This document shows, one piece after another, positions 13,875-22,677 of a stretch of DNA of 64,000 nucleotides. The DNA is from Pseudoluteimonas sp047602125 (GTDB taxonomy: Bacteria > Pseudomonadota > Gammaproteobacteria > Xanthomonadales > Xanthomonadaceae). The stretch is taken from contig JASGIB010000001.1 in the NCBI GenBank assembly GCA_047602125.1, positions 1,736,001-1,800,000 of the forward strand, written 5' to 3'. Both the position numbers and the translations under genes were made by a program. The notes beneath the pieces were generated by a model, which saw nothing but the letters and a program-made list of their open reading frames with translations, was not told the DNA's origin and did not search any database. Each line of letters opens with the position of its first letter. Positions within the stretch are counted from its first letter, which is position 1.

Positions 13875-15038
13875 ATGTCCAACCAAATCGACAACCCGGC
13901 CAACGATGCGCCCGTCCTGCCCTGGGATGTGCAGGACGCGCCCGCGCGGCGCACGACCCTGACCCGGATCCTGGTGCGGATCGCGCGCGAGGCCTTGCAG
14001 TGCGACGACCTCGAATCGCTGCTGCAGGGCATCTGCAATTGCCTGGTGGTGGAACTGCCGGTGCCGATCGCCAGCATCATCCTGCTCGACGAACCGGCGA
14101 CCCATTTCGAGCGCGAGGTCTGGGCCGGCGAACTGGTGCTTGATCCGCAACCGATCGCGACCGGCTGGCCAGTAACGCGCGGCGCGGCCGGGCGTTGCGC
14201 GCGGCACGGCGCGCCGCAACTGATCCTCGATGTCGGCGCCGATCCGGACTACATCGCCGGCCATCCGGACGTGCGTTCCGAATACCTGGTGCCGATCCGC
14301 CACCGCGAACGCCTGCACGGCGTACTCAACATCGAATGCACGCGCCCGGAATTCCTCGATGCCGAGGCCTGCGCGGTGTTCGACGCGGTCGCCGACGTGG
14401 TCGCGGGCGCGATCCACTTCGCGCGCATCGCCGACGAACTCACCGCGGCCAACCGCAAGCTCGAACGCCTGTCGATGAGCGACGGCCTGACCGGCATCGC
14501 CAACCGCCGCCGCTTCGACCAGCAACTCGCGGCGGACTGGACGCGGCTCGCGAAGGAACGACGCCCGCTGGCATTGCTGATCGTCGATGCCGACGCGTTC
14601 AAGCCGCTGAACGATGCGCTCGGCCATTTGCACGGCGACGAATGCCTGCGCGAACTGGCGCGGCTGTGCGGTCGCTTCGCCGGCGAAGGCGACCTGGTGG
14701 CGCGCTTCGGCGGCGAGGAACTGGTGCTGCTGCTGCCGGGTTGCGAACTGGCGCGCGCCTGCGCCGTCGCCGAATCGCTGCGGCTGGCGGTGGCGGACGC
14801 GGCGATGCCGCATCCCGCCTCGCCGGTGGCGCCGCACGTCACCGTGAGCATCGGCGTGTCCGCCTGCGTGCCGCAGGCGAGCGTGCCGCCGGAATGGCTG
14901 GTCGCGACCGCGGACCGGGCGATGTACGCCGCCAAGCAGGCCGGCCGCAACCGGGTGCGCGCGGCGGACGAGGGCGCGGCCGCGGCCGCCGGCGTCAGCC
15001 TGCAACCTGCGCGCGAAGCCGCGGCACCGCGGCGATGA
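13875..15038 (+). CDS. GAF-GGDEF diguanylate cyclase
   Basis: 387 aa. The N-terminal 40-190 region resembles a GAF sensor domain. The C-terminal GGDEF domain begins at LTGIANRRRFDQQL and carries the active-site loop GGEEL (about residues 278-282), an active variant. The product would be cyclic di-GMP. The inhibitory I-site RxxD normally five residues before the loop is replaced by GEGD, so product inhibition at this site is unlikely. Its 3' end overlaps the convergent acpH gene by 44 bases. Confidence 0.92.
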   Translation: MSNQIDNPANDAPVLPWDVQDAPARRTTLTRILVRIAREALQCDDLESLLQGICNCLVVELPVPIASIILLDEPATHFEREVWAGELVLDPQPIATGWPVTRGAAGRCARHGAPQLILDVGADPDYIAGHPDVRSEYLVPIRHRERLHGVLNIECTRPEFLDAEACAVFDAVADVVAGAIHFARIADELTAANRKLERLSMSDGLTGIANRRRFDQQLAADWTRLAKERRPLALLIVDADAFKPLNDALGHLHGDECLRELARLCGRFAGEGDLVARFGGEELVLLLPGCELARACAVAESLRLAVADAAMPHPASPVAPHVTVSIGVSACVPQASVPPEWLVATADRAMYAAKQAGRNRVRAADEGAAAAAGVSLQPAREAAAPRR

Positions 15039-15591
15039 GGTCGGGGAAGAAGCGTTCGAACGCCGCGTCGATGCCCGCTTCGTGCGTGCGCAGCAACGGC
15101 AGGCATTCGACCAGGCGCTCGCCATGCCGCGACAGGCGCGTGGCGATGCCGCGCACTGCATGGTCGACCGAGGCGCGCTCGCGATAGGAACCGAGCCAGT
15201 CGTTGCGTTCCATCTTCGGCGCGATCGCGCGCAGGCGCGACGGAAGTGCGTCGCGGTGTTCGCGCAGCACGCGGTAGACGCGCGCGGTGAAGTCGTCGAG
15301 CGATCCGCCGTCCCGGCGCGCCCAGTCGCGCGCGAGCAAATGGTCGAAATGCACGTCGAGCGCGATGCCCGCGTAGCGACGCAATCCGTCGGGGAACAGC
15401 GCGCGCGCGGCGACCACGTCGGGATGCGAATCGGTGAAGCGATCCACGTGGCGATGCACGACGATTTCGCGGCGCACCACGGCGGGCCAATCGCGCAACG
15501 CGGCCTGGCCGAACACGAAGTCGCCGAGCAGCGCGCCGAGGATGGCTTCGTCCGACTGTCGCGCGAGCCAGGCGTGGGCGAGGTAGTTCAC
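14995..15591 (-). CDS. acpH: ACP phosphodiesterase (DUF479)
   Basis: 198 aa from a GTG at 15591, giving the family-typical opening (M/V)NYLAHAWLA. Conserved blocks GALLGDFV, RHVDRFTDSHP and GIALDVHFDHLLARDW hold the His/Asp residues of the HD-like acyl carrier protein phosphodiesterases, which remove 4'-phosphopantetheine from ACP. The length matches E. coli AcpH (about 193 aa). A longer frame to 15834 is open but has no family similarity. Convergent with the diguanylate cyclase. Confidence 0.88.
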   Translation of the reverse strand: MNYLAHAWLARQSDEAILGALLGDFVFGQAALRDWPAVVRREIVVHRHVDRFTDSHPDVVAARALFPDGLRRYAGIALDVHFDHLLARDWARRDGGSLDDFTARVYRVLREHRDALPSRLRAIAPKMERNDWLGSYRERASVDHAVRGIATRLSRHGERLVECLPLLRTHEAGIDAAFERFFPDLIAAVPRLRAQVAG

Positions 15592-15617
15592 GCGCCGATG
15601 GTACGGCGCGGCGATCC

Positions 15618-15980
15618 TCAGCGCTTCACGACCGTCGCCAGCGGCTTGCAATCCGGGCCGACGGCGGTGTCGGCGGAATCGACGCAGAGGCGGAACCCAG
15701 GCAATCCCGCGATCTGGCGGCTGTCGCCGCGCACCACCACGAAGCGCTGCAAGGGCGCGTCGTCGCATGCCTGCCCGGCGCAGCGTTCCGGATACAGCGT
15801 GTAGTTGCAGTGGCCGCTGCTGCTGGCGATGCACTCGAAGCGGGCGACGCCGTCCTGCGCATGCGCGCGGCTGTACAGGATCTTGTCGTGGTCGTTCACC
15901 TGGCTGGTCCAGGTGGTGCCGCCGGAATGGATGCCGGCCAGCGCGAGCAGGAACTGCAGCAAGGCGATGAGCTTGGTCAT
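15618..15980 (-). CDS. Small secreted cysteine-containing protein, unknown
   Basis: 120 aa. A hydrophobic N-terminus (MTKLIALLQFLLALAGIHSG) reads as a signal peptide or anchor. The rest has six cysteines (CIASSSGHC, CAGQAC and two near the C-terminus), suggesting disulfides in the periplasm. It follows the LytTR regulator by 16 bases and is probably in the same transcript. I do not recognise the family. Confidence 0.6.
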   Translation of the reverse strand: MTKLIALLQFLLALAGIHSGGTTWTSQVNDHDKILYSRAHAQDGVARFECIASSSGHCNYTLYPERCAGQACDDAPLQRFVVVRGDSRQIAGLPGFRLCVDSADTAVGPDCKPLATVVKR

Positions 15981-15996
15981 GTGCGTTTCCTCGCGA

Positions 15997-16770
15997 TCAC
16001 ATGTGCTTGAACAGGGCCATGAACGGCAGGCTGACAGTGAGCGTTTCCGGGCGCTGCTTCAGGCGCACGCTGCCGCGGCCGCTTTCGTCGCGGACGATGC
16101 CGGCGATGGCCTTGAGGTTGACGATGGTCGAGCGGTGGATCTGCTTGAAGTTGGCCGCGTCCAGCCGCGGCAGCAGTTCGCGCAACGAAGTGCGCAACAG
16201 CGCTTCGCCCTCGGCGGTCACCACCGTCGTGTACTTGTGGTCGGCCTGGAAGTAGGCGACGTCCTCGACCAGGATCAACTTCGTCTCGCGGCCGGAACTC
16301 GCGGTCAGCCAGGTCAGCGGTTCGACCGCGCCGGCCGCTTTCGGCAGCGCGCCGAGCTTGTCCAGCAGCGTCGCCAATTGCGCCGCGTCCGGCATCGCGT
16401 CCCGTGCCTGCAGCCGCGCGACGGTCGCGTCCAGTCGTTCCGGCTTCACCGGCTTAAGCAGGTAGTCGATCGCGCCGCGTTCGAACGCATCGATCGCGTA
16501 CTGGTCGTAGGCGGTGACGAACACGATGCGCGTGCCCGGGCTGGCCTCGGCGGCGAGCGCGGCGACTTCGAGCCCGGTCAATCCCGGCATGCGGATGTCG
16601 AGGAAGGCGACGTCCGGCTGGTGTTCGGCCAGCGCCTCCACTGCGCTGGCGCCGTCCTCGCATTCGGCGACGACCTGCAGGCCCGGCCATGCGCGCTTGA
16701 GTTCGGCGACCAGCGCATGCCGCAGCAGGGTTTCGTCCTCGGCGACGATGCAGGTGCGGGCGTCAGCCAT
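15997..16770 (-). CDS. LytTR-family response regulator
   Basis: 257 aa. Receiver domain 1-120 with the acidic pocket E11/D12, phospho-acceptor D58 (FLDIRMPG), and the conserved Lys in YLLKPVKPERL. C-terminal LytTR DNA-binding domain about 150-250 (VAYFQADHKYTTVVT, FKQIHRSTIVNL). The start overlaps the end of the upstream kinase gene by 8 bases, a LytS/LytR-type pair. Related AlgR-type regulators control surface structures, but the target here is not evident. Confidence 0.93.
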   Translation of the reverse strand: MADARTCIVAEDETLLRHALVAELKRAWPGLQVVAECEDGASAVEALAEHQPDVAFLDIRMPGLTGLEVAALAAEASPGTRIVFVTAYDQYAIDAFERGAIDYLLKPVKPERLDATVARLQARDAMPDAAQLATLLDKLGALPKAAGAVEPLTWLTASSGRETKLILVEDVAYFQADHKYTTVVTAEGEALLRTSLRELLPRLDAANFKQIHRSTIVNLKAIAGIVRDESGRGSVRLKQRPETLTVSLPFMALFKHM

Positions 16771-18031
16771 GGGACGCGCTCCGTCGCGGCGCGTTCGCCG
16801 GCACGCTGATCGTGGCGGCCACGCCGGCGGGGAAGTTCGCGATCACGCTCAGGTTGGCGTCGCCGTTGTAGCGCAGGCGCAGGCGTTCGCGCACGTTCTT
16901 CAGGCCGATGCCGGTGCCCTGGGTCTTGGCGTTGAAGCCCTCGCCGTTGTCGGCGACGGTGACCGAGACGTGGCCATCGTCCTGCCGCGCGCGGATCCAC
17001 ACGGTGCCGCCGCCGGTGCGCGGTTCCAGCCCGTGCTTGATCGCGTTTTCCACCAGGGTCTGCAGCATCATCGCCGGCAGCGGCGTCGCGCGCAGCGCTT
17101 CGGGCACGTCGACCTGCACGTCGAGGCGTTCGCCCATGCGGATCTTGAGGATCTCGAGGTAGGCCAGCGCGCGTTCGAGTTCGGCGCCCAGCGTCGACAT
17201 GTCGTCTTCCGCGTTCGGCAGCGAGTGGCGCAGGTACTGGATCAGGTGCCCGAGCATGGTTTCGGCGCGAGCGGGATCGCTGCGGGTGAGCAGTTGCGCG
17301 CTGGCCAGCGTGTTGTAGAGGAAGTGCGGTTCCACCTGCGCGTGCAGCAGGTGCAGCTTGGCTTCGGTCAGTTCCTTCTGCGTCGCGGTCTGCGCGGCGC
17401 TGGCGCGTTCGCCGCGGCGCAGTTCGCCGACGCGGCGGGTGATGGCGCGCACGATGGCTTCGGCGTTTTCGTAATTGGTGCCGTCGTCGACCAGGAACCA
17501 GTCGCTCCACGCCGGGTTTTCCGGTTCGCAGATCAGGGTCACGCGGCCGCTGTGTTCGCCGGGCGTGACCGTGGCCTGCAACTGGTTGCGCGGCAGGCCG
17601 AACCACAGCAGCGGGTTCCAGCGCCGCAAAGGATGTTCGCCATAGGTGCGCGGGCGCGCGACCTTGGCCTTGACCTGCAGGCTGTCGCGCGCGCTTTGCA
17701 CCTGTTCGATGCCGGGCAGTTCGCGGATCGCGGCGTCGAGCAGGTCGAAGGCTTCGCCGGCCTCGAGCGGGATTTCCACCAGCCGCTTCTGCCGGTTGCC
17801 CAATGCGTCGGCGTCGGTGCGGCCGGCGAGCATGCGCACGCGATGCAGGTGCGAGAACGCGCCGGTCACCACCAGCGCCATCGTTGCCATCGAGAACAGG
17901 ATCGCCGGGAAATCGAAGCGCCCGAGCAGCGGGATGCTGGAATACAGGGCCACCACCAGCGCGATCACCAGGCCCCAGGCGATGGCGATGCGCAGGACGA
18001 AGAACAACTGCCTGAAGAACGACTTGATCAT
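16763..18031 (-). CDS. LytS-type sensor histidine kinase
   Basis: 422 aa from the ATG at 18031 (MIKSFFRQ). Two transmembrane helices lie at about 10-36 and 41-58. The HisKA-like block with HFLYNTL places the phospho-accepting His at 236 (PF06580 type). The ATPase domain shows VENAIKHG, VADNGEGF and GTGIGLKNVRERL. It pairs with the overlapping LytTR regulator. No periplasmic sensor domain of size is visible, so the stimulus may be membrane-borne or cytoplasmic. Confidence 0.92.
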   Translation of the reverse strand: MIKSFFRQLFFVLRIAIAWGLVIALVVALYSSIPLLGRFDFPAILFSMATMALVVTGAFSHLHRVRMLAGRTDADALGNRQKRLVEIPLEAGEAFDLLDAAIRELPGIEQVQSARDSLQVKAKVARPRTYGEHPLRRWNPLLWFGLPRNQLQATVTPGEHSGRVTLICEPENPAWSDWFLVDDGTNYENAEAIVRAITRRVGELRRGERASAAQTATQKELTEAKLHLLHAQVEPHFLYNTLASAQLLTRSDPARAETMLGHLIQYLRHSLPNAEDDMSTLGAELERALAYLEILKIRMGERLDVQVDVPEALRATPLPAMMLQTLVENAIKHGLEPRTGGGTVWIRARQDDGHVSVTVADNGEGFNAKTQGTGIGLKNVRERLRLRYNGDANLSVIANFPAGVAATISVPANAPRRSASHG

Positions 18032-18140
18032 GCGGGCTTGCCGATGCGGGCGTGGTCGCTTGTGGCGAGGATAGCGAGCCGCGTGCCGGGGGGAAGCGGC
18101 GCGCGACGAAGCGCGGCATCCGCCGACGAAACCCGGCCGG

Positions 18141-19088
18141 TCAGGCTCCGGCCACGGCCTCGCGCAGCCAGGCCGCGCAGGCCAGGTCCTGCACGATGGA
18201 GCCGAGCGACTTGTAGACCGTGATTTCGCCGGCATCGGCGCGTCCCGGCGCATCGCCGGCCAATATCCGGCCGATCTCCGGGCCGACATCCTCGTCCGAG
18301 GCCAGCCCGCGTTCCTTCGCGCGCAGGAATTCAGCGCCCTGCGCGAGAACGCCTTCGCGGTGGTCGGGAATGAAGCGCGCACGTGCCACGAAGCGTGGAT
18401 CGATCTCGACCGGCGCGGCGCGGCTGGATCCGACCGCATTGACGTGGCAGCCGGCGGCGACGTCGTCGAATTGCAGGATCGGTTCGCCCGCGGCGGTAAG
18501 CGTGCACACGATGTCGGCGTCGCCGGTCGCTTCGCACGCCGTTGCGCATGCTCGTGCGGGAATGCGGAGTTCGACGGAAACGCGTTCGGCGAGTTCGCGC
18601 GCCTTGCCGGCGTCGCGTCCCCACACCGCGACGCGCGACAACGGGCGCACGTGGCGCAGGGCCAGCGCGTGGTGCCAGGCCTGCTCGCCGGTGCCGAGGA
18701 TCGCGAGCGATGTCGCATCGCCGCGCGCCAGCGCATCGGTCGCCACCGCCGAAGCGCAGGCGGTGCGGATCGCGGTGACTTCGCCGGCATCCACGACGCA
18801 AACGGGCGCGCCGCTGTCGCGGTCGAACAACACGATCACGCCCTGGTGCGAACGCCCGGCATCTACCGCGGCCTTCGGGAACACGCTGACGATCTTGGCG
18901 CCGAAGCCGGCGCCTTCCAGCGCGCCGGGCATCACCCCGAAGGCATCGCCGCCGCCGAGGTCGAGGATGCCGCGCAGCAGTTGCGCGCTGCGTCCCCGCG
19001 CCAGCGCGATCATCGCTTCGCGCACCAGTTCGATGCCGCGCGCGTGGGTCAGCCTGCGCGCGACCTCGTCGCGGTCGATGACGCGCAT
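18141..19088 (-). CDS. Ornithine cyclodeaminase/mu-crystallin family protein
   Basis: 315 aa. The conserved GAKIVSVFP block and the Rossmann loop LAILGTGEQAWHH identify the NAD(P)-binding OCD/mu-crystallin family. Members include ornithine cyclodeaminase, ketimine reductases and alanine dehydrogenases, so the substrate is open. It starts 4 bases after the M19 dipeptidase and is last in a three-gene operon (amidohydrolase, dipeptidase, this gene), suggesting it handles an amino acid released by the others. Confidence 0.88.
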   Translation of the reverse strand: MRVIDRDEVARRLTHARGIELVREAMIALARGRSAQLLRGILDLGGGDAFGVMPGALEGAGFGAKIVSVFPKAAVDAGRSHQGVIVLFDRDSGAPVCVVDAGEVTAIRTACASAVATDALARGDATSLAILGTGEQAWHHALALRHVRPLSRVAVWGRDAGKARELAERVSVELRIPARACATACEATGDADIVCTLTAAGEPILQFDDVAAGCHVNAVGSSRAAPVEIDPRFVARARFIPDHREGVLAQGAEFLRAKERGLASDEDVGPEIGRILAGDAPGRADAGEITVYKSLGSIVQDLACAAWLREAVAGA

Positions 19089-19092
19089 CGCG

Positions 19093-20250
19093 TCAGGCGC
19101 CCCACACCGTCTTCGCGTAGCGCAGGAAATTCAATCCGAGGATCTTGTCGATGCGCGCTTCGGAATATCCCTTCGCCGCGAGCAGGCGTTCCAGCTCGCG
19201 GAACTGATCGGGGCCGCGCAGGTCGACCACGAACGGATAGCTGTCGGGGCCCTCGCCCGCGGCGCTGATGCCGGCGGCGCGGCGTTGCTCGATCTCGCGC
19301 GCGAGCACCGCGCGGTAGGCCTGCAGGTCGTCGATCTGCGACACCGTGCCATCGGTGCCGATGCCGACGTGGTCCTCGCCGCAGACATCGACGGCATGAT
19401 CGATGTGCGCCACCACGTCGGCCGCCGTCGCGTGCCCGGACAACGCGAGGAAGGGCATGAAGTAGATGCCGACGAAGCCGCCGCGTTCGGCCACCAGGCG
19501 CAATTCGGCATCGGTCTTGTTGCGCGGCAGGTCGGTCAGCGCGCGGCAACCGGTGTGGTTGATCGAGATCGGTGCGGCCGATGCCTGTGCCGCTTCGAGG
19601 CAGGTCTTCTCGCCGCTGTGCGACAGGTCGACCATGCAACGCGCCGCGTTGATGCGCGCGATCGCCTCGCGCCCGAACGGCGTCAGCCCGCGGTTTTCCG
19701 GCGCCATCGAACCGTCGCCGAGCTGGTTCGCGGGGTTGTAGGTGAGCTGGAACACGCGTACGCCGAGGTTGGCGAACACGTCCACGCGCGATGCGTCCTT
19801 GCCGAGCATGGCGCCGTTCTGGAAGCCGTAGATCAGCCCGATGCGGCCGTCGTCGCGCGAGCGCTCGATGTCGGCGGCGGCCAGCACCTTGCGCACGTCG
19901 CCTTCGTGCACGCGCACCAGGGCATCGGTCGCGGCGATGTCGCGCACGCTGGCCTCGAACGGATCGTCGCCGCCGGAGACATAGCCAAGGGTGACGTTGA
20001 TCGCGGCCAGGCCGGAGGCGTGCGCTTCGGACAGCACGCGCGGGGTGAGCCGCGGGACCAGGCTGTCGGATTCGATGTTCGGATCGTCGAGCCCGCCGAG
20101 CGCGTTGACGACCAGGCGGCGATGCGGTTTCGCGGCCGCCGCGCCGTCGCCGGATCGCCCGGCCGCCTGCGTCGCCCGCATCGCGGGAAGCGCCGCGGCC
20201 GCGGCACCGAGCGTCGTCGCCATCAGGAACTCCCGCCGGTCAATCGCCAT
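19093..20250 (-). CDS. Membrane dipeptidase, peptidase M19 family, Tat-exported
   Basis: 385 aa. The N-terminus has a twin-arginine signal (DRREFLMATT plus a hydrophobic Ala-rich stretch), so it is exported folded, with metal loaded. Renal-dipeptidase-like blocks include GLIYGFQNG, VFQLTYNPANQLGDG, MVDLSHSGEKT, ISINHTGCRAL and HVGIGTDGT. The family uses two zinc ions to cleave dipeptides, including D-residue ones. Its start overlaps the amidohydrolase stop by 11 bases. Confidence 0.92.
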   Translation of the reverse strand: MAIDRREFLMATTLGAAAAALPAMRATQAAGRSGDGAAAAKPHRRLVVNALGGLDDPNIESDSLVPRLTPRVLSEAHASGLAAINVTLGYVSGGDDPFEASVRDIAATDALVRVHEGDVRKVLAAADIERSRDDGRIGLIYGFQNGAMLGKDASRVDVFANLGVRVFQLTYNPANQLGDGSMAPENRGLTPFGREAIARINAARCMVDLSHSGEKTCLEAAQASAAPISINHTGCRALTDLPRNKTDAELRLVAERGGFVGIYFMPFLALSGHATAADVVAHIDHAVDVCGEDHVGIGTDGTVSQIDDLQAYRAVLAREIEQRRAAGISAAGEGPDSYPFVVDLRGPDQFRELERLLAAKGYSEARIDKILGLNFLRYAKTVWGA

Positions 20251-21595
20251 CCCCCCACTCCCGTTGCGTGATCAGTCGGTAATCCGCGCGAGGATAGTCC
20301 CTGCCGCGCTTCACCGTCGCCACGATGCTGCGCAGGTTGTCGATGTCGGTCGAAGGATCCTTCGCCAGCACCACGAAATCGGCGAGTTTCCCGGCCTCGA
20401 TCGTGCCCATGTCGGCATCCTGCGCCGCCGCCTGCGCGCCCACCTGCGTGGCCGAATGCAAGGCCTGCAGCGGGCTCATGCCCACGTCGCGCACGAGGAA
20501 GAAGATCTCGTCGTGCACCGATGGCCACGCAGCTTCGCGTTCGCCGTCGTCGTCGGTGCCGGTGGAAATGCCGACGCCCGCCTGCCAGGCCTGGCGCACG
20601 ATGCGGATGGTGGCCGCACCGGTGCAGCGAAGCGGCTTCAATTCCGGATGCGCCTTGCGCAGCGCGTCGTAGCGAACGAACAGGCTGCCGGTGGCATCGA
20701 GCAGGATGCCGCGTTCGCGCATCTGCGCGTACAGCTTCGCCAGCACCGGATCGTCGCCGTCGCGCGCGAGCAGGCGTTCGTCCACCGGCGTGTGGTCCTC
20801 GTACGATTGCGGAATCGCCGGCTGCACCTCGTAGGCCTGGTAGCAGGCGTGGCTGGCGACGTCGACGCCGGCGGCGACCACGTCCTTCGGTCGCGTCGGG
20901 AACACCGCGCTGTGCGCCCACACCTGCATGCCCTGGCGATGCGCCTCGCGGGTGATCGCGGCGACCAGTTCCGGCGACAGGTCGGCATAGACCTTGATCG
21001 CGGTCGCCGAGGTGCCGCGCGCCAGCGTCACCGCCCGCGCGGTGTCGGTGCGATCGTCGATGGCCTGCATCCACGGCGCGGTACCCGGCTTCACGCCCGC
21101 GCTCACCGCCAGCACGCGCGGATCGGCGAAGAACCCGGGACCGGCCATCAGCGCCGCGTAGTAGATGTCGGGCGAGGCGATGTCCGCCACGCGGGCTTCG
21201 CGCGCGAGTTCGCCGACCGGGCGCAGGTCGTCGGCCATGTCGCGCACCGCGGTGACGCCGCCATAGAGGTCGCGCCGCAGCAGCGCGCGTGCGCGCGGCA
21301 GGTCCGGTGGCGTGGCCAGGTGCACGTGGGTGTCGATCAGGCCCGGGATCACGAAACGCCCGTGCAGGTCGACGCTGCGCGCGCCGGCGGTGCCGGCAAG
21401 CGAACCATGCGCCCCGACGGCGACGATGCGTTCGCCGCGCACGAGGATGTCCTGGCGTGGTTTCGGCGCGGAACCGGTGCCGTCGATGACGGTGGCGCCT
21501 GCATACAGCGTCGCGGCTTCCGGCGCGTTCGCGCGATCGGCCGCGTTCGCAATGCCGCACGCGGACAACAGCAACAGCACGACAGGCAATCGCAT
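20240..21595 (-). CDS. Secreted amidohydrolase family protein
   Basis: 451 aa. The N-terminal signal peptide has a Cys (LLLLSACG), possibly a lipobox. The amidohydrolase metal motif HVHL follows VIPGLIDT; later metal ligands are visible as WAHSA and STGTDDD. Close to the imidazolonepropionase/prolidase-like group of cyclic-amide or Xaa-Pro hydrolases; substrate not determined. First gene of the operon with the M19 dipeptidase and OCD-like protein, which points to peptide or amino-acid scavenging. Confidence 0.88.
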   Translation of the reverse strand: MRLPVVLLLLSACGIANAADRANAPEAATLYAGATVIDGTGSAPKPRQDILVRGERIVAVGAHGSLAGTAGARSVDLHGRFVIPGLIDTHVHLATPPDLPRARALLRRDLYGGVTAVRDMADDLRPVGELAREARVADIASPDIYYAALMAGPGFFADPRVLAVSAGVKPGTAPWMQAIDDRTDTARAVTLARGTSATAIKVYADLSPELVAAITREAHRQGMQVWAHSAVFPTRPKDVVAAGVDVASHACYQAYEVQPAIPQSYEDHTPVDERLLARDGDDPVLAKLYAQMRERGILLDATGSLFVRYDALRKAHPELKPLRCTGAATIRIVRQAWQAGVGISTGTDDDGEREAAWPSVHDEIFFLVRDVGMSPLQALHSATQVGAQAAAQDADMGTIEAGKLADFVVLAKDPSTDIDNLRSIVATVKRGRDYPRADYRLITQREWGDGD

Positions 21596-21773
21596 GGCCG
21601 GGTTCCACGGGGCGAATTGCCGATGCTAGGCCCGGCACGCGCATGCCACAACCCGCGTCCGGCTTTGCGGGACGTGTCGGGAATGCCGGCGTCGGTCGCC
21701 TGCGTGGCGTTCCGCGCCCACATCGATGGCGGACCCGTGCAAGATGCGTCCAGTCCCGTCCGTGGAGTCCGCC

Positions 21774-22535
21774 ATGCGCCTGCTGATCGCCGCCTGTTTC
21801 GCCGCCATCGCCCTGTCCGCCTGCGCCAGCGCACCGGTCGCGACTTCCCCTGACATCCAGCGCGTGCTCGCCGATCCCGCGCGCAGCGCCGCCGACCGCG
21901 AGCGCGACGCGCGCGACAAGCCGGCGGAAACGTTCGCGCTCGCGGAGTTCAGGCGCGGCGACACCGTCGCCGACATCCTCGGTGGCGGCGGCTACAACAG
22001 CGAGATCCTGTCCGGCATCGTCGGCCCCACCGGGCACGTGCTGCTGGTCAACAATCCCGGCAGCGACGCATTCGGCAAGAAAGGCTGGACCGAGCGCCTC
22101 GCCGACAACCGCCTGCCGAACGTGCAGCACATCGTCGGTCCCAACGATGCGCTGGGCATGGGCGAGAACGTGCTCGACGGCGCGGTGATCGTGATGTCGT
22201 ACCACGACCTGTACTGGGTCAGCGACGAGGATGGTTGGCCGAAGATCGATGCCGGCCGGTTCCTCGACCAGATCGTGCGCGCGCTCAAGCCCGGCGGTGT
22301 GCTGCTGGTGGTGGACCACAGCGCCCAGTCCGGCACCGACAGCAGCGCCGCGCAAACGCTGCATCGCATCGACGAGCAGTTCGCCATCGCCGATTTCCGC
22401 GCGCACGGGCTCGAATGGGTCGCGGCGATGCCGTACCTGCGCAATGCGGACGACGACCGCAGCAAGCAGGTGTTCGATCCCTCGATCCGCGGCAAGACCG
22501 ACCGCTTCGTGCACCTGTACCGCAAGCCGGGCTGA
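21774..22535 (+). CDS. Class I SAM-dependent methyltransferase-like protein, probable lipoprotein
   Basis: 253 aa from the ATG at 21774, chosen because it begins a signal peptide ending in a lipobox (LSAC, Cys about 20). A Rossmann-like core follows: VADILGGGGYNSEIL (motif I position), ALKPGGVLLVVDHSA, and a C-terminal HLYRKPG. Exported proteins with this methyltransferase fold are common in xanthomonads; SAM is not expected in the periplasm, so catalytic function is uncertain. An upstream in-frame start at 21726 would spoil the signal. Confidence 0.75.
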   Translation: MRLLIAACFAAIALSACASAPVATSPDIQRVLADPARSAADRERDARDKPAETFALAEFRRGDTVADILGGGGYNSEILSGIVGPTGHVLLVNNPGSDAFGKKGWTERLADNRLPNVQHIVGPNDALGMGENVLDGAVIVMSYHDLYWVSDEDGWPKIDAGRFLDQIVRALKPGGVLLVVDHSAQSGTDSSAAQTLHRIDEQFAIADFRAHGLEWVAAMPYLRNADDDRSKQVFDPSIRGKTDRFVHLYRKPG

Positions 22536-22545
22536 CCTCTGATTT

Positions 22546-22571
22546 CCCTCTCCCCGCGTGCGGGGAGAGGG
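22546..22571. terminator. Perfect 11-bp stem hairpin after the methyltransferase gene
   Basis: CCCTCTCCCCG and its exact complement around a CGTG loop, 10 bases after the stop at 22535. No T-run follows, so it may be a 3'-end stabiliser or Rho-assisted terminator rather than a classical one. It belongs to the dispersed CCCTCTC palindrome type. Confidence 0.5.
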
Positions 22572-22620
22572 TGCCGAAGGCGGGTGAGGGGCATTCGAAA
22601 GGCGGACCGACGAACGGTCA

Positions 22621-22650
22621 TTGACGAACATACCAACTGGTTGGTATGTG
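22621..22650 (+). promoter_or_regulatory. Promoter with overlapping TetR-type operator
   Basis: A perfect inverted repeat with 10-bp arms and a 2-bp centre spans 22628-22649 (left arm ACATACCAAC, centre TG, right arm GTTGGTATGT). It lies between a -35 TTGACG (22621-22626) and a -10-like TATGTG (22645-22650, 18-base spacer). A repressor bound here would block the polymerase. The TetR gene two positions downstream is the obvious candidate, giving autorepression of the six-gene operon. Confidence 0.8.
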
Positions 22651-22677
22651 TCTATCCAGACAAACGGAGTCGTCGAG

